Below, one piece after another: positions 17,906 through 25,904 of a stretch of DNA of 64,000 nt. The notes below the pieces were generated by a model that ran no database searches, was not told where the DNA came from, and saw only the letters and a program-made list of their open reading frames with translations. The stretch is taken from contig JAJFHS010000018.1 of NCBI GenBank assembly GCA_021775475.1, forward strand, positions 98,494 through 162,493. The letters are read 5' to 3'. Origin of the DNA: Hyphomicrobiales bacterium (GTDB lineage Bacteria; Pseudomonadota; Alphaproteobacteria; Rhizobiales; JAJFHR01). Position 1 is the stretch's first letter. The number at the start of each line of letters is the position of its first letter. Position numbers and translations under genes: made by a program.

Positions 17906-18877
17906 TTATTCTGCCGCCCATCGCGGTGCCATAAGCAGGTCTACGGTCAGGGTGGCCAGTTTTTCCATGACACTGATTAAATTGCTTTTTAATTCTTCAA
18001 AACCCTGGTGAAGCTCCAACCGGTTTTCATCCAGATAAAGCGCTCTGTTGATTTCGATTTGAATGGCATGCTGATTATTGTGGCCGATACCATATTTTTG
18101 GGTGATAAAACCACCGGCATAAGGTTTGTTGCGGACGACCGTATAACCCAATTCGGTTAGTTTTTGCTCGAGAAAATCAGTAACATAGCAGGGGCAGGTG
18201 CGGCCAAATCTGTCCCCTAACACAAAGTCAGGCCGGTTTTTTCCGGCAGAATTTTCTGCGAAGCTCTCGGCTGAGAATATCGACCGGCTTGAGGGCATGG
18301 AATGACAATCGACGAGGAGGCTGGCGCCAAACCTGGTGTGGCTGGCTTTCAACAATTGTTCCAGCCTTGTATGATAAGGGTAATACAGTGTGGCTATGCG
18401 TTCTTCTGCTTCACTAAAGGTCAATCGATTGCGGTAAATATTCTCGTTTTCACTGACGATGCGGGCAAGTGTGCCAAGACCGCCGGCAACGCGTAGCGAG
18501 CGCGTGTTGACAAATGACGGTAATTTGTCGCTGAACATTGCCGGGTCGAGTTCATAGGGCTGGCGATTGACATCGACATAGGCGCGGGGAAAATGTGCCA
18601 TCAAAATGGGTGCGCCCAGCTGTGGTACCTGATCAAAAATCCTGTCGACAAAACAATCTTCGGAAAGCCGCAATCGATGGGCATCGAGGCGCGATGAGGC
18701 GATAAAAGCGGCTGGATATGTGCGGCCGCTGTGTGGTGAATTAAACACCAGTGGTGTGGTGATTGCTTCAGGCGACAGGACGTCGAATGCTGGCGAAAAA
18801 AGGGCAGTGGAATGGCAATCTTGCGATCCTTTCTCCCCCTCACTCTGGTTTACGCCATCGTCTAACAAATGTGCCAT
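17906..18877 (-). CDS. N-formylglutamate amidohydrolase family protein
   Basis: 323 aa from the chosen ATG (MAHLLDDGVNQ). The track start 37 codons upstream adds Cys-rich, non-family sequence. FGase family features are visible: VFNSPHSGRTYP near the N-terminus, FVDRIFDQVPQLGAPILMAHFPRAYVDVNR, SLLVDCHSMPS and a late IQIEINRALYL. The family hydrolyses N-formyl-L-glutamate to formate and glutamate in the last step of histidine degradation, though many alphaproteobacterial paralogues lie outside hut operons, as here. A second paralogue is at 35968-36804. Confidence 0.85.
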   Translation of the reverse strand: MAHLLDDGVNQSEGEKGSQDCHSTALFSPAFDVLSPEAITTPLVFNSPHSGRTYPAAFIASSRLDAHRLRLSEDCFVDRIFDQVPQLGAPILMAHFPRAYVDVNRQPYELDPAMFSDKLPSFVNTRSLRVAGGLGTLARIVSENENIYRNRLTFSEAEERIATLYYPYHTRLEQLLKASHTRFGASLLVDCHSMPSSRSIFSAESFAENSAGKNRPDFVLGDRFGRTCPCYVTDFLEQKLTELGYTVVRNKPYAGGFITQKYGIGHNNQHAIQIEINRALYLDENRLELHQGFEELKSNLISVMEKLATLTVDLLMAPRWAAE

Positions 18878-19076
18878 CTTCAATTGCAGCCTGATCTTGT
18901 AAAATGAATCACACCCAAAACAGTGCTCACCATGCCAAGAAAAACAACGCCTGTCCATGAATTGGTCAATTGACCCTGTGGCTTTCACAGGGTATTTACC
19001 TCTTTGTGCTTAAGTCACTGCACTCACCGGTCGAAATAACCTGGTGGCGTTGAAAATAAACGGGGCATATAGACAA

Positions 19077-19436
19077 ATGGCGAAAATACTTCTGGCGGAA
19101 GATGATGGCGATATGCGCCGTTTTTTGGAAAAAGCCTTACAAAAGGCCGGGCACGATGTCATCTCTTTTGAAGAGGGGTTAAGTGCGTATGAACGCCTCA
19201 AGACAGAGCCCTACGACCTTTTATTGACAGATATCGTCATGCCGGAGATGGATGGAATAGAGCTTGCCCGCAAAGCGGCTGAACTTGATCCGTCAATTAA
19301 AATCATGTTTATCACCGGCTTTGCGGCTGTTGCACTGAACCCGGATAATGATGCGCCTAAAGATGCCAAGGTCTTATCCAAACCTTTCCATCTGCGCGAG
19401 CTGGTGGACGAAGTAGAGCGCCTGATAGCGGCTTGA
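19077..19436 (+). CDS. cpdR: CpdR-type single-domain response regulator
   Basis: 119-aa CheY-like receiver. Acidic pocket AEDDGDMRRFL, phosphoacceptor Asp in LLLTDIVMPEMDGIELA, Thr in MFITGFAAVALNPD and Lys in VLSKPFHLRELV are all intact. The FAAVALNPDNDAPKDAKVLSKPFHLREL stretch is nearly identical to rhizobial CpdR as I recall it. CpdR, when unphosphorylated, localises ClpXP and promotes turnover of cell-cycle proteins; CckA-ChpT phosphorylation blocks this. The ATG at 19077 gives the conserved MAKILLAEDD start, so the track start is 11 codons too early. Confidence 0.9.
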   Translation: MAKILLAEDDGDMRRFLEKALQKAGHDVISFEEGLSAYERLKTEPYDLLLTDIVMPEMDGIELARKAAELDPSIKIMFITGFAAVALNPDNDAPKDAKVLSKPFHLRELVDEVERLIAA

Positions 19437-19542
19437 ACAACAAGCTGCTTTAAACCTTGCGCGAATGATCCAATCCAGTTATACGAGTGCCGTTATTCCA
19501 ATTGATTTTCCGCATTGGAATAAGCGTTTTTACGCGCATGAT

Positions 19543-19617
19543 GGGCGGTTAGCTCAGCGGGAGAGCACCTCGTTGACATCGAGGGGGTCACTGGTTCAAT
19601 CCCAGTACCGCCCACCA
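19543..19617 (+). tRNA. tRNA-Val (anticodon GAC)
   Basis: Complete cloverleaf with acceptor gggcggt / accgccc, D arm gctcagcgggagagc, anticodon stem cctcg / cgagg around loop ttgacat (anticodon GAC) and T loop ggttcaatc. The discriminator is A and CCA is genomically encoded. Confidence 0.97.
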
Positions 19618-19877
19618 TTTTATTTACATAAACCATTGAACTTATTATATAAAATCGTATCGAATAATTTGTAATCTTACTTTCATTCTTAACTATGTGA
19701 TTTTGTGTTCTCTGATTTTCGGGGAATTTAGCGACAGTCAAGTGAAGCCCGGGCAATGCTGCTGCAAAGGATAGTGTCCGGCAAGAAGGCCGACGATAAC
19801 GTGGTTGGCATCAATTCAGCAAAGCAATGACAGCGGATTAAATAGGCTTAACACTAGATTGACGCTGCTTTGCCCTG

Positions 19878-20177
19878 TCACGTGACACTAAGCACGATCA
19901 TACCGACAACTGTTACCATCCTTGCAAGGTCTGCCCAGCGACGCTCACCGGTGTATCGTTCGGCACAACGCCACACGCCAACTGTAACTATGATATTGTA
20001 TGGCACGGAGAAAGCATAACCGGCAATGAGTGCCGAAATCGGGCGATTGGCCATAATGAGGAACAGAAAGAGCGCGGTGGAAGTAACGTTGATGATGAGG
20101 CCACCGAAAATAGCCCAGTTCCAAAACGCATTTTCAAGCGTCAACTCGCCATGCAAGAGACGGAACAAGTGTTTCAT
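19878..20177 (-). CDS. Small three-TM membrane protein, unknown function
   Basis: 99-aa protein with hydrophobic segments at about 23-42, 48-68 and 85-98. It contains NAFWNWAIFGGLIINVTSTALFLFLIM and a conserved-looking RCAERYTGERRWADLAR cytoplasmic loop. Short proteins of this pattern are common hypothetical genes in alphaproteobacteria. No domain is recognised. It is divergent from the small Lys-rich protein gene. Confidence 0.6.
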   Translation of the reverse strand: MKHLFRLLHGELTLENAFWNWAIFGGLIINVTSTALFLFLIMANRPISALIAGYAFSVPYNIIVTVGVWRCAERYTGERRWADLARMVTVVGMIVLSVT

Positions 20178-20392
20178 AAGACTGGAATGCTAGCATGCGA
20201 ATTATGATGAAGTCCATCAAGGCTGATGCCTACCCAGGATTAGCTTTGGTCTTGATTGTTTTGGCCTATTTTATTCATAGTCGAAATAGGCCATCTTCCT
20301 TATTTTCTCTTTGTTTATTGTCTGCAAAGAGATTGATAGCGGAACAAATACCCAGGCAACTGAATTTTCACTCTGAAACGGAGAAAAGAACA

Positions 20393-20572
20393 ATGGCTGA
20401 AGAAACTGGAACAAAAGGACATCAGCGGGTTGTGGAGGTTCGACAAAAAGGCAGGAAAATCCTCAAAGAAAAAGAAAAAATAAGGCTGGAGAACAATGAA
20501 AAAACCCTGAAACTCAAGGCCTTGCGTCTGGCCAAGGAAGCAGCGGAGGCCGAGGCCAATAAATCCGGGTGA
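20393..20572 (+). CDS. Small Lys/Glu-rich helical protein, unknown function
   Basis: 59 aa, highly charged and alternating (RQKGRKILKEKEKIRLENNEKTLKLKALRLAKEAAEAEA), predicted as one long amphipathic or coiled-coil helix. The ATG at 20393 follows a good RBS (cggagaaaagaaca). The track ORF starting at 20195 adds an unrelated hydrophobic lead. The function is not recognisable. Confidence 0.5.
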   Translation: MAEETGTKGHQRVVEVRQKGRKILKEKEKIRLENNEKTLKLKALRLAKEAAEAEANKSG

Positions 20573-20897
20573 ACCACCAAAACTACTAAGATTGAGAACA
20601 GCGGGGGTATTCTGCACTCAATCGCCGTTTTTCCGAGCAAACTCCGGGCTGTACGTCATGGCCGCTTCTGCAACTGAATCAGACCAACATCTTAAAAGCC
20701 ACGCATGGCTCAAATGAACCATTGAATTCTTGGAGAAAGCACCTATATATTGCACATACGTTTAACATTTGTTTCTGTGCTATTTAAATTACCGGCTTGC
20801 CGATTAGTATAATTATCCCTTGCAGTGTGAACGCTAATACACCGCGCCATCACATGGTGTGAGGTGCGGCTCAATACTCCTGTTAGAGGAAAATACT
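20573..20897 (+). other. Intergenic region and cold-shock gene leader
   Basis: No gene is seen. A perfect TATAAT at 20808-20813 is the likely -10 of the cold-shock gene, although no good -35 precedes it. This gives a leader of roughly 75-80 nt with an AGAGG ribosome site (20884-20888) before the ATG. Confidence 0.5.
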
Positions 20898-21104
20898 ATG
20901 ACTACTGGTACTGTTAAATGGTTCAATCCAGCCAAAGGTTTCGGATTCATCGAGCCTGATGACGGCTCAAACGATGCATTCGTCCACATTTCGGCTGTTG
21001 AAGCTGCCGGACTTAGCACACTTGCCGAAGGGCAGAAGGTCTCTTATGAACTTCAAGCCGGACAAAACGGCAAATCTTCTGCCGAAAAACTGTCCATAAT
21101 CTAA
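20898..21104 (+). CDS. Cold-shock protein (CspA family)
   Basis: 68-aa single cold-shock domain, an OB fold that binds single-stranded RNA and DNA. RNP1 (KGFGFIEPD) and RNP2 (DAFVHISAV) are intact and the [18 protein letters not shown] opening is canonical. The ATG at 20898 is preceded by AGAGG; the track start is 13 codons too early. Monocistronic, with a hairpin downstream. Whether it is cold-inducible cannot be decided from the sequence. Confidence 0.95.
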   Translation: MTTGTVKWFNPAKGFGFIEPDDGSNDAFVHISAVEAAGLSTLAEGQKVSYELQAGQNGKSSAEKLSII

Positions 21105-21118
21105 TACCCGCGAAATGC

Positions 21119-21146
21119 ACCGCCTCCAGTTCACATTGGGGGCGGT
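21119..21146 (+). terminator. Probable terminator of the cold-shock gene
   Basis: A 9-bp stem (accgcctcc / gggggcggt, one G-U pair) with a 10-nt loop, followed by a modest T-rich tract (cttagtttcccc). Confidence 0.6.
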
Positions 21147-21397
21147 CTTAGTTTCCCCTCATCGAGTCCGCTATGGGTCAACTCCAATCTTCCCCGCAGC
21201 GAACGATCGCCGGGGCTGCGGTCGCACCCCTTGGTTCCCGATTGCGGGTTTTCCATTCACCTCCACCATTTGAATATTGATCTTGCATTAAATCGGTGTG
21301 CAGATTGCTATTTTTCATCAGATTTTGCTGTGGAAACTGGATGCCTGGTAACCGGGCAGAAGTTCCTTCAGTCCTGGTATGCTCGCCACTTTAGTGG
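21147..21397. other. Intergenic region upstream of the arsenic block
   Basis: No gene is seen. A 6-bp hairpin (ccgcag..ctgcgg near 21195-21225) is visible. This is the left border of the arsenic cluster, and no direct repeats, integrase or tRNA fragment were found in it. Confidence 0.4.
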
Positions 21398-21435
21398 TTG
21401 ACAGGGCTCTTATATATCTGTAATTCGAGATATAT
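21398..21435 (+). promoter_or_regulatory. Promoter and candidate ArsR operator
   Basis: TTGACA (21398-21403) is followed after 17 nt by TAATTC. Overlapping the -10 and start region is a perfect 8-bp inverted repeat, ATATATCT-N8-AGATATAT (21412-21435). That is the AT-rich palindrome type bound by ArsR dimers, so the regulator encoded next probably represses its own operon. Confidence 0.65.
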
Positions 21436-22300
21436 GGAACTGAATCACGCGATGGATACCCTGCATGCGTTGTCGCAGGAAACACGGTTAAAGATTTTCA
21501 GACTGCTGATTAAAAGCGGTCCTGGTGGTTTGCTTGCCGGGGATATCGCCCGCAAAATGGCCGCGCCGCAAAACACGGTGTCAACGCATCTGGCCCTTCT
21601 GTCTCGCGCCGGGCTGGTTGAGCGCACCCGAAGGGGTCGCGAAATTATCTATGCACCACAGCTTTCAGCTATCCATGATCTGGTTTTATTCTTAACTCAA
21701 GGTTGCTGCGAAGGCCGCCCGGAATTGTGTGGCCCGCTTGTTGATGATCTCACCTTACCGCTTTCGGAAAAAAAAGAGGCGGGCGATCAACTCTATAACG
21801 TCTTGTTTCTTTGCACCGGCAACTCTGCCCGCTCAATTCTCGCTGAAGCCATTTTGAGCCGACGGGGCAAGGGGCGCTTTCAGGCCTTTAGTGCCGGTAG
21901 CTATCCGGCAGGCAAAGTTAATCCCTTTGCCATTGAATTGCTTGAGAAGCTTGATTTCTCGACCTCGCATTTGCGCTCAAAAAACTGGGATGAGTTTGCC
22001 CGGCCCGAGGCACCAGCCATTGATTTCATCTTCACCGTTTGTGACAATGCCGCTGGCGAGGTCTGCCCAATCTGGCCGGGCCAGCCTATGACCGCCCATT
22101 GGGGTGTGCCTGATCCAGCCGGGGTTGAAGGGTCTGATGCACAAAAAGCTTTGGCCTTTGATGATGCTTACCGTCAACTTGAAACCCGTATCAATCGTTT
22201 CGTAAATCTGCCACTGGACACTATCGACAGGTTGTCTTTGAAAAAACACATAGACGAGATCGGTAATAACCTTTCGCCGCCCCTTAAACATCACCCTTAA
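21434..22300 (+). CDS. ArsR-ArsC fusion: arsenite-responsive repressor joined to arsenate reductase
   Basis: The N-terminal ~100 residues form an ArsR winged helix (MDTLHALSQETRLKIFRLL, NTVSTHLALLSRAGLVERTRRGREIIY). The C-terminal ~140 residues are a low-molecular-weight phosphatase-type arsenate reductase, with P-loop CTGNSARS (Cys127 from this start) and the later WDEFARPEAPAIDFIFTVCD and DPAGVEGS. It should sense As(III) and also reduce As(V). Candidate ArsR cysteines are QGCCEGRPELC near residue 90. The start is ATG 21434 or 21452; the former overlaps the operator. An Acr3 pump gene follows 17 bp downstream. Confidence 0.9.
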   Translation: MELNHAMDTLHALSQETRLKIFRLLIKSGPGGLLAGDIARKMAAPQNTVSTHLALLSRAGLVERTRRGREIIYAPQLSAIHDLVLFLTQGCCEGRPELCGPLVDDLTLPLSEKKEAGDQLYNVLFLCTGNSARSILAEAILSRRGKGRFQAFSAGSYPAGKVNPFAIELLEKLDFSTSHLRSKNWDEFARPEAPAIDFIFTVCDNAAGEVCPIWPGQPMTAHWGVPDPAGVEGSDAQKALAFDDAYRQLETRINRFVNLPLDTIDRLSLKKHIDEIGNNLSPPLKHHP

Positions 22301-22317
22301 CACTGAGATTTTTCCCT

Positions 22318-23394
22318 ATGACTGAAACGCATTTACACTCCCCGGCTGCCCCACAAATCAGTTTTTTTGCCCGTTATCTTAGCGTCTGGGTAGCTTTGTG
22401 TATTATCGTTGGCATTGTCCTTGGCCAGCTGTTCCCGGCATTTTTCCAGTCGCTGGGCCGAATGGAAATGGCTCAGGTCAATATCCCGGTGGCGGTCCTC
22501 ATCTGGTTGATGATTGTGCCGATGTTGCTCAAGGTTGATTTCGGTGCGTTGCATGAAGTGCGGCAGCACTGGAAGGGTGGCAGTATTACCGTGTTGGTCA
22601 ATTGGGCGGTAAAGCCATTTACCATGGCACTTCTGGGCTGGCTTTTTGTCGGCTGGTGGTTTCGCGATATGCTGCCGGAGGCCCAGATAGACAGCTATAT
22701 AGCGGGCATGATCATACTGGGGGCAGCGCCCTGCACCGCCATGGTGTTTGTATGGTCTAATCTCACCCGGGGGCACGCTAATTTCACATTATCGCAAGTC
22801 GCGCTGAATGATCTTATCATGGTGTTTGCCTTTGCGCCCATTGTCGCTGTGCTGTTGGGCATGTCGGCGATTGCTGTGCCATGGGAAACCCTGACGCTGT
22901 CTGTGGTGTTGTATATTGTCCTGCCGGTGATTGGTGCGCAAATCTGGCGCAAAGCCTTAATGGCCAAAGGAGGGCAAAAGGCACTGGACAGGACGCTTGC
23001 ACGACTTGATCCAATAGCAATCGCGGCCCTGTTGTTGATGCTGGTGTTATTGTTTGGGTTTCAGGGTGGACAAATTGTTGCCCAACCTTTGGTTATTGCG
23101 CTGCTGGCCATCCCCATTACCATCCAGATATATTTCATTTCCGGCTTAACGTATGTGCTCAACCGACACTTTGGTGTGGCTCATTGTATCGCTGCCCCGT
23201 CAACCCTTATTGGGGCTAGTAATTTTTTTGAACTTGCCGTTGCCACCGCCATTGTGCTGTTCGGCTTTCAATCAGGAGCAGCGCTGGCAACAGTGGTTGG
23301 TGTGCTGGTGGAAGTACCCGTCATGCTGTCGATAGTAAAGATAGTTAACTCCAGCAAGGACTGGTATGAGGCTAAATCTGACCCTGTTGCATGA
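22318..23394 (+). CDS. acr3: Acr3-type arsenite efflux permease
   Basis: 358-aa inner-membrane arsenite carrier of the ACR3 (bile/arsenite/riboflavin transporter) family with ten hydrophobic segments. The essential TM4 cysteine sits in the conserved LGAAPCTAMVFVWSNLTRGHANFTLSQVALNDL. The IGASNFFELAVATAIVLFG segment of TM9 is also typical. The short N-terminus suggests the ACR3(2)-like or generic bacterial type. It exports As(III) using the proton motive force and forms an operon with the ArsR-ArsC fusion. The downstream aio genes have their own promoter. Confidence 0.95.
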   Translation: MTETHLHSPAAPQISFFARYLSVWVALCIIVGIVLGQLFPAFFQSLGRMEMAQVNIPVAVLIWLMIVPMLLKVDFGALHEVRQHWKGGSITVLVNWAVKPFTMALLGWLFVGWWFRDMLPEAQIDSYIAGMIILGAAPCTAMVFVWSNLTRGHANFTLSQVALNDLIMVFAFAPIVAVLLGMSAIAVPWETLTLSVVLYIVLPVIGAQIWRKALMAKGGQKALDRTLARLDPIAIAALLLMLVLLFGFQGGQIVAQPLVIALLAIPITIQIYFISGLTYVLNRHFGVAHCIAAPSTLIGASNFFELAVATAIVLFGFQSGAALATVVGVLVEVPVMLSIVKIVNSSKDWYEAKSDPVA

Positions 23395-23416
23395 ACGCGC
23401 GGTTCTCAGGAGAGAT

Positions 23417-23446
23417 TTGACTTAATTAAAAAGCTGGCAATATACT
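23417..23446 (+). promoter_or_regulatory. Sigma-70-type promoter of aioXSR
   Basis: TTGACT (23417-23422) is followed after 18 nt by TATACT (23441-23446), about 120 nt upstream of aioX. This would keep the sensor system expressed independently of sigma-54. Confidence 0.6.
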
Positions 23447-23568
23447 CATGTCTGGGCTGGGGAGCGATTGAGTACGATAAAATTCAAATAGAAAAAGACT
23501 GCTGAAAAAGCTGCGTAAACAGCTGGAAACAAACAGAATTCAGCTTGAATGCAGGGGAGAGTGATTCA

Positions 23569-24441
23569 ATGGCCAAACTTACCAGACGAACTGCTTTGAT
23601 GCAGATTGCATCAACAGTGGCCGCAGCAGGGCTACTTTCCAGCCGCCGATTGGCAGCTCAACCGGTTAACGAACTGCGGTTTGGCTTAACACCGGTTTTC
23701 CTCAACAATGACATTGAATTGCTGGAAAAACTGAAGACCTATCTGGCCAAAGCAACAGGACTTCCCGTCACTCTGGTTCAGCGCCGAACCTATCAGGAAG
23801 TAACATCCTTGCTGATATCGGGTGAGTTGGACGCGGCCTGGATATGCGGCTATCCGTTTGTTAAAAATCGTCAGCGGTTGAAACTGGTTGCCGTACCGGT
23901 GTGGCATGGCAAACCTCTATACCAGGCATACCTGATTACCGGAAAGGATCGCAACGCCTCCTCTTTTGCTGATCTTAAGGGTGACCTGCATGCGTTCTCC
24001 GATCCTGACAGCAACTCAGGTTATCTTGTTACGCGTGCATTGCTGGCTGAATTGAAAACCCGCCCCGAAAGTTATTTTTCCAGCACATTTTTCACATACG
24101 GTCATCGTAATGTGGTGCGGGCGGTTGCTTCAGGACTGGCGGGCAGTGGCAGTGTTGACGGCTATGTCTGGGAAGTTATGCGCAAAACCGAACCTGATCT
24201 TATCAATCAGACCAAAGTCATTCAAAAATCCGAGTGGCTGGGATTTCCACCTATTGCTTGCGCCCGCTCAATGGTCAATAGCAAGAAACTCAACGCTCTT
24301 TCTCCCGCCATTCTCAACATGGAAAGTGACGCAGATGGTCGTGCTGTTCTGGCATTGCTGGGGCTTGACGGTTTTAACCAGTTCCCTCCCTCTCTTTACG
24401 ATGACATTGCCGCCAAGGTCGCCCTGATTGAGGTTGGGTAA
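23569..24441 (+). CDS. aioX: AioX, periplasmic arsenite-binding sensor protein
   Basis: 290-aa PhnD-like periplasmic solute-binding protein. The N-terminus has a Tat- or Sec-type leader (TRRTALMQIASTVAAAGLL). Cys93 in AAWICGYPFV is probably the cysteine known to be needed for As(III) binding in the NT-26 AioX. Start: ATG 23569 follows AGGGGAG, so the track start is 8 codons early. It hands the arsenite signal to the AioS periplasmic domain. Its stop overlaps the aioS ATG by 1 bp. A generic PhnD-family protein is the alternative, but the context makes AioX close to certain. Confidence 0.93.
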   Translation: MAKLTRRTALMQIASTVAAAGLLSSRRLAAQPVNELRFGLTPVFLNNDIELLEKLKTYLAKATGLPVTLVQRRTYQEVTSLLISGELDAAWICGYPFVKNRQRLKLVAVPVWHGKPLYQAYLITGKDRNASSFADLKGDLHAFSDPDSNSGYLVTRALLAELKTRPESYFSSTFFTYGHRNVVRAVASGLAGSGSVDGYVWEVMRKTEPDLINQTKVIQKSEWLGFPPIACARSMVNSKKLNALSPAILNMESDADGRAVLALLGLDGFNQFPPSLYDDIAAKVALIEVG

Positions 24442-25904
24442 TGAGAAGTCTGCTGAACAAGCTGCGATCCTTGCCCATAACGATACGGGTTCCGTTAATC
24501 GCAGCTGGTTTTATGATTGTTGTCAGCGCAATGGTATCACAACAGGTGCTGCAGCGCCTGTCTGCATCACAAACCGAACAGCTAACCGATCTGACCGGTG
24601 CCTATCTTGATGGGCTTTCAGCCGCCGTTACACCTTATGTGTTGCGCAATGATATATGGGAGGTATTTGATGCGCTTGATCGATCGCGAAACAGATACAA
24701 AGCCTTGCGCCCGCTTGAGACGATCGTATCAAACACTGATGGTAAAATAATTGCATCATCAAATCCCCGGACCCTGCCCTCGCAATCAACCTTGCCAAAA
24801 GCCTATGTGGGGCGTTTTGCAAACCGCCAGGATTTGATCATTGATGCAAAAAATGGTCGTGCGTATGTGCGCCGGGATCTGATTTACCAGAACCGCAAGG
24901 TTGGAGGCATATTTTCCACACTCAATGTATCATACCTGATGGCTGAACGCCGCTCGGTTTTGATGGAGCTGATTTTCACAAACCTTGCGTTGACCCTGTT
25001 GCTCGCTGCAATCGGTTATTTTGCCATGCGCCGAATGTTAAAACCCATAAAAATACTGGCAGATCATCTTGAGCAGGGCATAAACAGTACGGTTGAGCCC
25101 ATCCCTGCGGGAATAGTAAAACACAAGAACAGCGAGTTTGGCCGGTTGTTTCAAAATTATAATGCGCTGGTAAAAGTTGTGCGCGAACGTGAAGCTCTGG
25201 CTGATCGTCTGGCAAGGGAAGAACGTCTGGCTTCACTTGGCAGGCTGACATCGGGCATGGCGCATGAAATCAACAACCCGCTTGGTGGATTGTTCAATGC
25301 CGTTGATACGCTCAAAAAACACGGGAGCAGTGCTGCGGTCCGGCGGACCTCGCTGAGCCTGCTTGAGCGTGGACTTTCGGGCATTCGTGATGTTGTTTCA
25401 ACGGCACTTGCCACCTATCGGCCCGAACGTGATGAACGCAATTTGCAATCAAAGGATATTGATGATCTGGCGTTGTTACTGCAACCTGAACTGCGTCGCC
25501 GCAAATTAACCCTGGAATGCAACAACCTGCTCGGCGATGACCCGCCGGTAAGTGTCGCACCAGTGCGTCAGGCGGTTTTAAACCTGCTGCTTAATGCTGC
25601 TGCAGCCTCTGTTGAAGGCGGACAAATAAATCTGCGGGCGGAAGTTGTCGATAATATTCTGGCGATTGCAGTTGGCGATAGTGGCAAGGGGCTGCCGGAG
25701 CCCGCCAGGCAGTTTTTGACTGGCACTCATGACGGTGCTGTGCCGGTTGTCGATGGCTCTGGCATTGGTCTGTGGATGGTGCAAAGGCTGATAAAGGAGG
25801 TCGACGGGGTAATTGAGGTTGGCGAATCCAAGTTTGGCGGTACGTTGATAACCACCAAGATTAACCTTCAACATCAAAAACAGGTAATTGAAAATGCTGC
25901 ATGA
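24441..25904 (+). CDS. aioS: AioS, arsenite-responsive sensor histidine kinase
   Basis: 487-aa inner-membrane kinase: TM1 (residues 15-35), a periplasmic domain (about 36-170), TM2 (FTNLALTLLLAAIGYFAM), a HAMP-like linker, a dimerisation domain with the phosphoacceptor His in GMAHEINNPLGGLFNAVDTL, and an HATPase domain (N box NLLLNAAAA, G1 GDSGKGLPEPA, G2 GSGIGLW). It receives the AioX signal and phosphorylates AioR. It overlaps aioR by 11 bp, so the two are translationally coupled. Confidence 0.93.
   Translation: MRSLLNKLRSLPITIRVPLIAAGFMIVVSAMVSQQVLQRLSASQTEQLTDLTGAYLDGLSAAVTPYVLRNDIWEVFDALDRSRNRYKALRPLETIVSNTDGKIIASSNPRTLPSQSTLPKAYVGRFANRQDLIIDAKNGRAYVRRDLIYQNRKVGGIFSTLNVSYLMAERRSVLMELIFTNLALTLLLAAIGYFAMRRMLKPIKILADHLEQGINSTVEPIPAGIVKHKNSEFGRLFQNYNALVKVVREREALADRLAREERLASLGRLTSGMAHEINNPLGGLFNAVDTLKKHGSSAAVRRTSLSLLERGLSGIRDVVSTALATYRPERDERNLQSKDIDDLALLLQPELRRRKLTLECNNLLGDDPPVSVAPVRQAVLNLLLNAAAASVEGGQINLRAEVVDNILAIAVGDSGKGLPEPARQFLTGTHDGAVPVVDGSGIGLWMVQRLIKEVDGVIEVGESKFGGTLITTKINLQHQKQVIENAA

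Noticed and set aside
19465-19674. 69-aa ORF spanning the tRNA
   Set aside because: It is read through the tRNA-Val gene and is an artefact.
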